From assembly GCA_027886175.1 (NCBI GenBank), contig JAJNNQ010000024.1, positions 2,092,001 to 2,156,000 of the forward strand: 64,000 nucleotides of DNA. Reading direction: 5' to 3'. Both the position numbers and the translations under genes were made by a program. This document shows, piece after piece, positions 36,896-46,885 of this stretch. The stretch is from Phylloscopus collybita. Lineage: Eukaryota; Chordata; Aves; Passeriformes; Phylloscopidae. The stretch's first letter is position 1. The number at the start of each line of letters is the position of its first letter. Below the pieces are notes generated by a model that was not told the DNA's origin, made no database searches, and saw nothing but the letters and a program-made list of their open reading frames with translations.

Positions 36896-39800
36896 AAATC
36901 CAACAAAGGCAAAAGAACAGCCGCTGATCAATTACACCCAATAACAGCACATGTGACAGAGCAAGATAATGTAAATAAAAAAGCTGGACACTTGTGCTGC
37001 CAGTGAATCCTTGCATCATTGCAAAGCATCATGCAAACTGCAACAGGAGATAAAATTTTGCCAGAGAGTGTGTGCTTAAAGACTTGGCAGAAGCCTAATT
37101 TCATGTCATTACTGCTCTCAATCTCATAAAAAGCATGCAGAGCAGCAGGATATCACTTCTATCACATCTGACGTCAGCAGCTTCAGACAGATCAAGAGAT
37201 ATTTCTTGCTATCTCATCCCCTCAAGGTCTTTCCAGTGCAGAGCAAAGGATTCTCTGGAGTATCAAACCCAACAAAAACTTTGTTAAGGTTTGGATAGGT
37301 GCTGGAAATGAGGTTGGCAGATTTTAGCCAGGGAATTGCAGTTTTTTCCTATATAAAAACCAGGCTGGAAGTTCAAAGAGGAAGTAACAAGATTACTTTG
37401 GCACACAGGAGTCCAAGCCTGTTTCTTCTCTTTCAGACTGAAGCACTGCAGCTTTTATTTGCAAATGTGAGTTGTGATAATCCCAAGTGATTTAACTGCA
37501 TCACCAATGTTTGTCCTGCTATCTACCCTCTCTAGGTAAATAGTCTGCACAGAGAAAAGTCACTTAATGAAAACAAATTTATTTTTCAGGCTGATTTTAA
37601 GGCTCCTTTTACTGTATTCCACCATCCAACATTGGAAAATAAGCTTCCCCCTTTAAAATAGTCCCATACAAATTTCTACTTGATATCTTTTAAAGGAAGA
37701 TTTTTCTTATAATTACTTTGCAAAGGTATTTCTATATCCAGGATCTGGTTGGAACATTAAGTTGTTCCAATGTTAGCAAAATATTCGCCCTCCATTTTTC
37801 AGCAGGTTACCAAATAGCTGCTTCTGAAAAAAAAGAAAGACCAGGTGGCAGCAAGCAAGAAGAGAGAAAGGGAGAGAGAAAAAAAATATACATTCCTTTA
37901 AAGCATTGTGAAAATTAAATGAACCAGCTTGTGTTACCATAAAAATTTTCTCCTACTTGTCCTTCTGGCATCTCTTGTATTTGTTAACAGGTTTTATTAT
38001 TCCCAAATTAATCAGTCAATAAGCACTTAGACATTTCTGCTAAACAGATGTTGTTTTGCTTGAGCAGAAGTGGGATATGTTACGACCCCAACATTTACCC
38101 CCAGTGTTTGCAAATTCAATTTTACTTCTGGTTCTTTTCAAAGCAGGCTCCCACGCTGAATTTCTTCTTTACCACTAGAAAAACTTGGTTATGATTAACC
38201 TTCTCTTGCTTTGGTAATGACTCACAGATTGCCAAATTATTTCAAGTTGAGCTTCAATAAAATGCTTTGTTAATATGGGATACACAAGTTCTGCTTCCTG
38301 TTCACCTTCCAAGGCCCATGAGAGCAGATTCCCTCTGTTGTGCATCAGAGCAGGGGAAGAATGTGTTGAAAAGGAGCCAGATTTTATCTCTCTGGAGTGA
38401 AGCCTCATCTACACACAATTTTGTCACATAATGTGTGGGGGGTTATATTTTAATACCTCTCAGATTCTGCTGGGCTTCTTGTCTCACAGTCTTTTTTTTT
38501 TTTCCATCCTATTCTCCCCCAAAACATTGGATTAGTTCATTACCTTAGAATGGGAATCACATCTGAATTGTCTGAAAAAACACACCAATAGTTCCTTCCA
38601 CAACTTTACAGAAAACAGATGATCCTGAGCTCTCTCCACTGGGCATGTCTGAACAATGAAGCAGTTGAGACTGGAAGGGTATGGGGGAAAAAACATCTAA
38701 TACTGCCACCTATTAACTTAAAATAAGGCTAAACAAACAAACAAGAAAATAGTTTTCTAATTCAACGTAGCAAGATGCAAAAGCACCAGCAGAGGTTTAA
38801 TGTTCCAGTTGGGACTATTTCCACACTCTCCCATGACAAGCAGGAAGATGGTGCTGTGGAAATGCCAGGAAGCCTCTCTTGTTTCAAGAAGAAAGGTACA
38901 AAGATGCAAATATTAAATATTATCCACTGTGCAAAATGAGAGATTTCCTTAACAAGCTGTAGGGTTTCCTGTTCAATATGTAGGTTTAGATGGGTTTTTT
39001 ATGAAAATTAAGTATAACAGAAAATATTTTAAATATTCAAACACATACTTCTGCCCTACATATTGTGGTGGGTTTTAAGCTCTAAAAAAGCTTTTTCAAA
39101 CTCAGAAATTATCTGGAATACCAAGGAGTCAAAGCAGGAAACATTTTCTACTCAGAGTTGAAAATGTGTTTCTCTCAATTACAAAATCCTGGCTCTAGCC
39201 CTGGGCAGAAAGCTATTAGAGAATATGTTAAAAAATTATTTTTTCTAAAATCTATCTGAAAATCTCCTGCAGGTATGGTGGTAATTATTAGCAGCTAGAG
39301 CCCATCTTCACCAATACAGAAAATATTAGTAAAAATACTTTTTACTACAGTTCAACCTACTCTGTGCAAAAATTTAAGAATTAACAGTTATTCCACAAGC
39401 ACCAAAACTGAGGGAAGAATGCTTATTTCTTAGATAAAGGTCATGCAATTATGGCAGAACTTGTTTAGACCAGTTTACTTCTTGTCTCATCCATTAAATT
39501 ATGCTTAAGCTGAAAAAGATAGTAAGTTGTAAATATATATTATAAGGTAAGAGTAGACTAATTTTTTTTTTTTTTTTACTGACACCTCTAAATGATTCTA
39601 ATATTAAAAACCAAAAATAACAAAACCAGAAGAAGCCAATTTGCAGAACAGGAAGATGCTATATTTTTAATTGGTAATGTATTTAATTCAGCTGCAACTT
39701 CTACAAAAGATACCTCACTCTAGAATTTCCTTTATTATTTTCATGGGTGGAAATTCTGACTCAGATCCCATTCCTTTCTCCTCATAACCCCAGGCCTTCT

Positions 39801-40587
39801 TTCACCTTTTCCCACCTCTGGGAATGTTCTTGATAACTTCACTAAAACTCCCCAAATGCCCCAAAAAGTTCATTGAAAATCTCAAAGTGAGTGAATTCAC
39901 CTATCTGAGCGCTCACTGATTTCAACAGCTCTCCATGTACACTTAAATACTTCATTCAAAGTGATTTTATTCTGCACTATTTTACGTGGGGAAGAGAAAA
40001 ATTATGCACAAAGGACCAAAAGAGAAATGAAATTTCTTCACAATGACTAATGGAAAAAAAAATAAAAATAGCCACACAAAACGTTGGCTTCGATCTCCTG
40101 CTTTCCAAGGTGAAAGTAACATGGAAATAATTAGCCAGGGATAAGATTTCATCCAGGATCTGAAAGTGAGATTATTGATTGACTTCTGAGATGCTGAAAT
40201 ATTACTGCCTCTGCCCTGGAATTGGAGAGATAAGGGGAATAAGTGAAGGAGATAAAGCTTCTTCCCTAATCTGAAGGAGTCTGAGGTTTATGTTTAGTCA
40301 GAAACCCACATGAGCTGAGCTTATTCAGGATGTTAATGTTGGCTGTGCTGATGTTTTCTTTAATTGTAGTGATTTCATTTCAAGGAAATGTAATTAAGTA
40401 CCAGGCACACTTTATCTCAGAGTTGCCCCCTGCCTTCACTTTTTCAGTATTTAATAGGTGCTTAAAGAAGCCAGCAAGTTCTCTAAAACACAGAGGGGAA
40501 ATGGGAGAAAAACCAAAATCCCTCAGTAAAATTCTCTTTATGGGCAGCCTTTTCTGTACCATCACTTCTGGAAGGAAGAGAAATAAG
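36896..40587. other. Unique AT-rich sequence, possible microexon, no gene seen
   Basis: A possible 30-nt microexon lies at 37437-37466, where CTTCTCTTTCAG precedes it and GTGAGT follows. A polypurine tract (GA-rich then A8) lies at about 37857-37886. T runs lie at about 38492-38504 and 39561-39577. No transposon or coding region is recognised. The frame that starts at 40330 runs into the low-complexity block and is not supported. Confidence 0.5.
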
Positions 40588-40840
40588 AATAAAAAAAAAA
40601 ACAAACCTCAAAACAAAGAAAAAACCCAATCAACCAAACAAAACAAACAAACAAAACTACCAACCCAACCAACCAAAAACAAAATACACAAAAACAAACA
40701 AACAAAAAAGGAAAACAAACAAACAAAAAACCACAAAACCCAAAAAACAAAACAAAACAAAAAAAAAAAAAAACCAAAAAAAACCCCCACAAAAAAAACC
40801 CAAAAAACCCCCCCAAAAAAACCTACAAAAAAAAACCACT
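40588..40840 (+). repeat. Large A/C-only low-complexity block
   Basis: For about 250 bp the plus strand is nearly pure A and C (AAACAAAC, CCAACC, AAAAACCCCC words, one C7 run at 40808-40814) with only a handful of G or T. It creates a Lys/Gln/Thr/Pro-rich plus-strand frame and Phe/Gly-rich minus-strand frames, which are artefacts. The G-runs on the opposite strand could adopt unusual structures. Confidence 0.93.
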
Positions 40841-40959
40841 CCCAGCACCTGTGCACTGTTTCCTCACCCAGGGACAGCAGCTGAGCTGCTCTGTCAGCTC
40901 CCCACAGGACTGAGACCTCTCCTGCAGGGCCTTCAAGTGAAACAAAGCCCATTACTGTT
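40841..40959. other. Normal-complexity island between two A/C-rich blocks
   Basis: This GC-richer sequence of about 120 bp (ACCTGTGCACTG, CAGCAGCTGAGCTGCTCTG) separates the two low-complexity blocks. It contains the short palindrome CAGCAGCTGAGCTGCTC-like region. I do not recognise it as part of a known element. Confidence 0.5.
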
Positions 40960-41070
40960 TAAAAAAAAAAAGAAAAAAAAAAAAAGAAAAAAAAAACCTA
41001 ACAAAAAACTCAACAACCAAAAAAACCCAAAAAAACAAACAAAAGCACCAAAAACCCCCCCAAAGCAAAC
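40960..41070 (+). repeat. A-rich then A/C-rich low-complexity block
   Basis: It starts with A runs broken by single G (A11-G-A13-G-A10 style) and passes into CAAAAAACC-type words with a C7 run. It has the same strand bias as the preceding block. Confidence 0.92.
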
Positions 41071-42022
41071 AGAATTCTGGAATATTAATACTTGGCTGTA
41101 AAAAAAAAATTAGTGTTTATTGTAGCTGGGAACCTGTAGAGTAACTAAAGGCAAGAATTTTTTTCAGAGAGGGATTTTTTTCCTCTCTTTGGATGCCTGA
41201 GTTGTTTTAGGTGAGTCCTAGTCCAAGTGCCCCCCAGTGACATCTAATTGAACATTTATTTAGAGAGTTTTACAAGTCTTGACTCGGTTTCCTCTTCTGG
41301 GTTTTGCAATTTTGCTAGGAAGAGATAGATTGGGTTTCTGATTCTAAATCAGGTTACCTGCTTCGAAGGAGTGACTCATACAAACTTCACAGGAAAAGCT
41401 AAGAAAACAAAATTCTCCAGGAAACCCCAGCTGCAGGTGGATTTCTCACACAGCTGTTCTGAGGAGTTTGCAGTTGTACAGTCCAGTTACATATTCATCC
41501 CTCTCAAGTATTGTTTCCTTGGTGGCAGACTGCAATTAAATCCTCTATGAAATATAAGCTATAAAAACACTCTGCAGGAATAGATAGGATTAATAGCCAT
41601 TTGTATAGCAAAACAATCAACCTTATAGATCCTTAGAAATTACAGCCACAAAAGCAAATGATTAATAATTAATGGATGTTGAAATAAGAAGAGCTACCAG
41701 TTCTATCACTGAATGAGTATTAATGCCAACTAGAATCAAAAATAAAAATCTCAAAGGATGTGCCAGTTATGGATGCAAGACAAGGTTTTTGGCAAATACC
41801 ATCAAATATATAAAAACAGGGATACTCCACAGCACCAAAAGGATGGCAAGGAGAGAAGTCACTTTGGGATCTCCAGCTGCACTGTCCAAGTGCAGACAAG
41901 GTCCCAGTACCCCAGAGCTCATGTGGCCACCAGTCAGAGGCCCAGGAAGCCCTGAGAAAGCTGTACCCAGCCCTATGGGATTTTTATCTTCTTTTCTTCT
42001 GTCAGAGCCAGGATTAAAAGCT
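41071..42022. other. Unique sequence, no gene seen
   Basis: No gene is recognised. The last 200 bp (about 41820-42020) are GC-richer. Frames at 41723-42025 (+) and 41767-42039 (-) overlap and have no motif. An imperfect hairpin CAGAGAGGGA/TCCTCTCTTTG lies at about 41165-41192. Confidence 0.5.
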
Positions 42023-42380
42023 TGAGAGACGCAGTTCACGTTCAGACTCAGTGTTTATTAATTCTTATCTATGTTACAGTCTCACAGGCTGTGAGTTCTA
42101 GCTCACAAGGTAGAAAATGGCTCTGTCTCTAGCTCTGTCCAAGGTCTTTTAAGGATGAATTGTCCAATTATGAGATGACACCTAAATTACTTCTACTTTT
42201 AACCCAATAACCAACCACCCGTGGTCTGCAATGAGGATTTTCCTGTCCAATTACAAAAAACCACCCAAACCCATGAAGAAGGTGAAAAAGAAGAACTCAG
42301 CCTATGCCCTAAAAACCTCTATTTTGCTTTATATATATTACTATATACTAAAACCTTAAACTCTACATTTTCCACACACT
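42023..42380 (-). mobile_element. LTR-like segment of an endogenous retrovirus, minus strand, U3 edge uncertain
   Basis: Read on the minus strand, an ATTGG (plus-strand CCAAT at 42164-42168) is followed by a TATA-like TTAAAAG (42146-42152). The poly(A) signal AATAAA follows about 90 bp later (plus-strand TTTATT 42054-42059). The element ends GCGTCTCTCA at 42023. Between the TATA-like box and the poly(A) signal, the presumed R region has nested small hairpins (CTCACA/TGTGAG, then TGTGAG/CTCACA) at about 42082-42108. Nothing coding for retroviral proteins is seen on either side, so a solo LTR is the simplest reading. The distal U3 end near 42380 is uncertain, and no target duplication was found. 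Confidence 0.55.
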
Positions 42381-42758
42381 TCTATTCAAACTCCACACCC
42401 ACAATCCCAGGGCCATCACTCAACTTTGGAAGCCTGTTCCATGGCCTCAGGTCAGATGCAGTGTTTTCCTGGGGGTCAGTGCCTGTCAGCACAGAAAGCC
42501 TGGAATTCTCAGTGCCCAGGCTTCCAAACACAGCCCCATCAATCTCCCTGTGTGGACACCAGCAGGCACTGCCTTGTTGTGAGAGTGCACAGGTGCAAAA
42601 AGCACCAGCAGATGTTTCAAACTGAAAGCAGCAGCACTGAAAGCTCACCTTTAATTAAACAGCTCATCAGTGCCAAACAAGCTTGCAAAATGACGGATGC
42701 TCCTGCAGCCCCAAATCGTGGGAAATAGCATCCAGCTATAATTGCAATCTGTATTTCA
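42381..42758. other. Unrecognised sequence next to LTR
   Basis: It could still be part of the LTR U3 in its first 50 bp. The rest is moderately GC-rich, with frames open on both strands (42221-42625 plus, 42382-42648 minus) and no recognised domain. Confidence 0.4.
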
Positions 42759-42772
42759 CCCCCCCCCCCCCC
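42759..42772. repeat. Poly(C) tract, 14 bp
   Basis: C14 followed by ACCACCCC. It is the longest C run in the window. Confidence 0.95.
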
Positions 42773-43232
42773 ACCACCCCAGACAGCGAGGGCTGGCTGC
42801 AGAAAGAAAAAGAGCAGGAAAACATTGCCCAGTTGTTCAAACCACTCTTCTGCTTGTGCTACATTGCCCTCTGCCCTCCAGACAGAGCTGCCTTTCAGAG
42901 GAGAGGCCAGGGCCCCGCGCCAGCCCCAGCGCTTTGGCCCGTGCTGCTTCCCAGTGTTTCATCCGTGCACAGAGGGAGACAAGCAATTGGAGAGGCTGTG
43001 AAATGCTCGGGAAGATAAAAATGTGGGCTGTGGATTTATTAACTCGCTTTTCTTTCTGAGAACTTGCTGGCCTTTCATGATCAGCCAAAATATGAACACC
43101 CTGAGAGCTCCGCTACAGGGAAAGGTTGAGCGTGCTGGCATTGGTTCTGCAGAGAGCGAGAGCTTACAGCATTCCAGCCTCCTGGGTTTCTGGGGAGAAG
43201 GATTTTCTTCTCTGTGTTCAAAATTTCTATTG
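42773..43232. other. GC-richer segment between two LTR-like elements
   Basis: This segment of about 460 bp is clearly richer in GC than most of the window and has several CpGs (CCCCGCGCC near 42915, CGAGAGC near 43158). Overlapping frames on both strands (42683-43018 plus, 42837-43088 minus, 42959-43246 minus) have no recognised domain. It is probably unique host sequence separating two insertions. Confidence 0.4.
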
Positions 43233-43265
43233 CCCATCAAAATCATGCAGCAGCAGAACTGGAAC
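43233..43265 (+). repeat. 33-bp direct repeat, left copy
   Basis: The sequence beginning CCCATCAAAATC and ending AGAACTGGAAC is identical to 43631-43663. It directly abuts the left end (TGTTGT) of the 365-bp LTR-like insertion. Confidence 0.97.
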
Positions 43266-43630
43266 TGTTGTATCCCTCTAAAAGTAGTTTACCCCCAAAA
43301 ACCCCAAAGCTGTAACTGTGTAATGTGACCCTACCTTCCCCTGTTATCTCTAACCAATTAGCTCAGTGCCCAGTTATCTATCCTAAAACAAAAAGTCTAC
43401 ATAAACCCCTGTTCTTCCTTGTTCGTCCTCTTTACCTCTCTTACCTCCTTAGCTCTCTCTTGCCCCTAAAATCCCTTCAAAAATAAAACCTTAAAACAAT
43501 CCTAAGTAAAGAGCCTCTTTTGAGTCTCTTCCCCTTTCCTAATATAATCCTAGCCCAAAGACCTCCAAAATCTAAGCTAGCAGTTAAAGCATAAGCAAAA
43601 AACAAAAAAAACCACTAAAATAAAATATCA
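43266..43630 (+). mobile_element. Solo-LTR-like element, 365 bp, plus strand, flanked by 33-bp direct repeats
   Basis: The insertion starts TGTTGTATCC and ends AAAATATCA, so it has the TG...CA ends of a retroviral LTR. Inside it, CCAAT (43354-43358) is followed 46 bp later by a TATA-like CATAAA (43400-43405). AATAAA follows 82 bp later (43482-43487), in the correct order and at LTR-like spacing, with a pyrimidine-rich R region between. There is no gag, pol or env sequence. The 33-bp flanking repeats exceed the 4-6 bp target duplications made by retroviral integrase. The last 45 bp are A-rich, so an alternative is a retroposed LTR-derived transcript with a decayed poly(A) tail. The exact family is not recognised. 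Confidence 0.65.
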
Positions 43631-43663
43631 CCCATCAAAATCATGCAGCAGCAGAACTGGAAC
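43631..43663 (+). repeat. 33-bp direct repeat, right copy
   Basis: It is identical over 33 bp to 43233-43265. The base on each side differs between the copies, so the repeat length is exact. It abuts the right end (ATATCA) of the LTR-like element. Confidence 0.97.
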
Positions 43664-46600
43664 CAAGTGCAGCGAGGACACAGCCACCTTGAGTTCATAA
43701 CTACAGAATTTTATCTCTTTTGCTCCCTTCCCTGCAGAAACAAACTCTGCTTTTTGGAGTACTGCACATGCCCCACTGAGCCAAGCTTTATCACTTGTTT
43801 ATCACATTGTTTATCACCTAGGCTCAACATCAGATTTCACTGACGAACTCTGTAATCTCAAAGTGAAGGAAGGTGGGAGGTCTCAAATCTGTACGGCCTA
43901 ATTTTTTTTTTAATCACCTCAAAAACAAACTGAGGGGACTTTACAAACATGGCTAATGCACACATCTGAAAATTAATAACACCTATTATGAGATAATCAA
44001 ACAGATGCAAAATGGGGAAGTTTCTTAGCTTTTCTGCTAAGAGTGGAGTTTGGATTTTTAAACAAAGATTCACCTTTGCTGAATTGGAGCTTGAAATACA
44101 GAGCTAATTTGGAGGGGGGGTGAGGGAGAAAGAGCTGTGGTATGCACATGACGGCTTTTTTAATACCAAATTATCTTTTTTCTTTATATTAAAGTAAAAA
44201 GCGCTTAAAGACTGAATAAATTATCATCTTTTGCAAATATATTCGCCTAAGGAGACACTTCAAAACATTTATTTTTTGAAACATTCCAACCAGTGTGAGC
44301 ACTTCATCTACTACTTCTTTCAGATTTGCATGAGTATTATCCAAATATAATGGCTTTTAAATTTTTTTTTCTAACATCTACTGTAAACTCTTACAGATTT
44401 ATATATAATGCTGTATGGAAAGGGAAATCCTTTATCTGCTGAATGTGGCAGGAAAATTGTTTTTGATAACTTTTCCATTATAACCATTATTTTCCAGGTG
44501 AATATATCTGGGTGCCATTGATCTTTGTTGAGAGGGGAGCAATGAAATAGCAATAATCAGCTTGCAGGCAGCCTTCAGTGACTTCCTGGATTGCATTTCA
44601 AACCAACCAAGCAATCATCAGGCATAAAGTCACCGTCTGTCTCCATCCAGGCTCTTGACCTTTAGATTGCCCATTAAAGAGAGGAAGATCACTTCCTATC
44701 CACATTTTGGCAACGAGAGACATTTTCCTGCTCTAAATACACATTTATTCTGCAGAAGTTGCAGCCCAAGTGACGTCCATCTGATTTGGAGGCTTCCTTC
44801 CTCTTTACTGGAAAAGGAAGCACATGTAATTATGGGCTAGCCCATTAATTGGTTTTGAGGGAGTAGGTTGGGAGGGAGGAAAACACTGTCTACACAGATA
44901 GAAATGCTGGACTCGAGATAACCACAGAGAGGATAAAATGCTGTGTTGCACCTTCATGGCTTTGGATTGGGCACATTAGTGGCCAAAATGAATCCAAGTC
45001 TAACAGAAGGAGGTGACATATGACAGCTTTTGTGGCACTTTTCCCTTATCTAGTAAACAAATTACATGCTGGGAAAAAAAGAAAGAAGAACACACTTCAC
45101 TTAACCTTCCATAAAGTACTGAAGTCCATCTAAGATTACAGAGCCCACGATAGCCAAGAAAATTAAATGCCAATATTTAACTGGAGTTTCCCAAGAGTGA
45201 CTGCACGTGAAAGGCTCCAAAAGTGGAGTAAATTTGGCAGTCAGGCCCAAATCCTGCACAGCAGAGGGTTGCCAAAGGGAACAGTGTGGAGATTTCTGGA
45301 GAAATTGGACCAGAGGGAAAGGAAGTGAGCTTCAGACACATCTTTCTGTCACCACTGGGCCACAGACACATGGTTGGTGGAAGCTCATCTGCAGTTTTGT
45401 TATTGTGCAGAAGGCTCTGAAGTCAGGAAAACTCAGCATTAAAAGAACACCACCTAAAGCTCTGGTGACACACAAGATGCTTGTGTATCCACAGCAGGAT
45501 CAACGCTAGTTAACATTCTTCAGTTGCCCCATGTGCAAGTTTTGAGGAAAGGTCTAGAAGTGAATGAAACATTGCATCCCTCTCTTGCCTACAACTGGCA
45601 GGTGTTTTGTCAATAGAAAGTCCCTCCTCATTGCAGGAAAGAAGTGAGACAAAATCTGTGTCACTGTGGTTACAGTGAGTCAATAGAAACCACAGCTCTC
45701 CCAGCATCCTGTTCCCCCTGATTTCCTTTAAGTGAATCCCACTTCAGATGAAATCCGTGCAATTCAGTGCCAGGAGTTCAATTCTGGGCACCCTACATAC
45801 GTATATACATTTCCTATAAACTATGTAGGTGGCCCTCTTGGGTTTGGTTACATTTTGGACTGATAGCAAAACAAGGAAAGTTCTTTTAAAGCACAATTAA
45901 GCAGAAAAGAAAACTACAGAGAGGGCAGGAAGGCGGTTGGGACTCTGCTAAACACACATGGAAGTGAAAGGACCGACCCAAGTCTAAACAAGTGCTGGAA
46001 AAACAAAAGTGGGAGAAACTGTGGCAGAGGCCAGGCCACATCAGGAGTGGTTTTGCCATAGGGAGGAAAAATGAGTAGGAGGAAAAAGACCTGTCTGTGT
46101 ACACAGTGTTTTCACACAGCTTTGTTCCTGAACTTTTAAGAGTTCTGGCTCTGTCTCTGGAAATGGGATGGATATTTAGGAACTCACACTTGGAAATGAA
46201 TGAGCACACTGGAGTTCCTGTGAACATTCCAGCACCCGACCCACCCTCTCCTGCCTTTGGATCAGAGATGGAGCTGACCCAATGCAGGCCTGTCCCTGGG
46301 TTCTGCTTTCAAAGTGGTGTGAGCACCTTTTCCTTTGTGTTCTAAATGTGCAGACCACTCTGCCAAACACATGATAACAATTATTTATCTGCAGTTAAGC
46401 CTGAAGAGAACAACTAGGCCAGAAAATAGGGTGAGTATTGGGAACATTGTTGTTTTACTGCTTTCCTGGCTACCAAATATGCAAAAAAAGCTATGTACAG
46501 AGTGGTCTGCAAAGAAGTTACAAAAATAAATGTAATATAAACTCTGTTCTTCATCATTAGTGATGAAAAGGTCGGTGTATTTCTGTGCAAAACCAAGTAC

Positions 46601-46774
46601 AGAATAAAAAATACAGTGGCATGAAAAGAGCAAGAACAAGGGAAGTGAGAAGAGAGTGCAGTGATGAGGAGGGTTGTAACAACAGATTTTCAAATCTGTA
46701 AAGAGACATTGCAAGGATAAGGAGAATAAGGTTCCCTCCATGTCTAAAAGAATTGGGATTTGGGGTGGCAAACC
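43664..46774. other. Unique AT-rich sequence, no gene seen
   Basis: No repeat family or exon is recognised. A short stretch at about 45765-45790 (GTTCAATTCTGGGCACC) faintly resembles an internal CR1 module but is too short to call. An 8-bp inverted pair CCTACATA/TATGTAGG lies at about 45791-45830. Confidence 0.55.
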
Positions 46775-46885
46775 TAAATTGTAGCAGGAGATATTCAATA
46801 TAGACACAAGGGAAGGAAATATAAAAGCCACCATTTTCACAGTGATTATTATGAAGCAATTGAACAGATTCCCCAGAGGGGTTTG
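46775..46885 (+). mobile_element. Old, diverged CR1-like fragment, plus strand
   Basis: The stretch ending TTTTCACAGTGATTATTATG, then AAGCAATTGAACAGATTCCC and CAGAGGGGTTTG, follows the CR1 3' module in which a TTCACTGTGAGGGTGGTGAG block is followed by CACTGGAACAGGTTGCCCAG. It is strongly diverged and has lost the terminal part. The minus-strand frames over it (46385-46927) have no meaning as genes. Confidence 0.5.

Noticed and set aside
40330..40884. 184-codon plus-strand frame rich in Lys, Gln, Thr and Pro
   Set aside because: More than half of it is the A/C low-complexity block. The start region has no recognised motif.
43231..43268. Ordinary 4-6 bp LTR target duplication (GGAAC)
   Set aside because: GGAAC does flank the element on the left, but the right flank begins with the start of the 33-bp unit. 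A short duplication therefore cannot explain the structure.
45765..45790. CR1-like GTTCAATTCTGGGCACC
   Set aside because: The match is under 30 bp and the expected neighbouring CR1 modules are absent.
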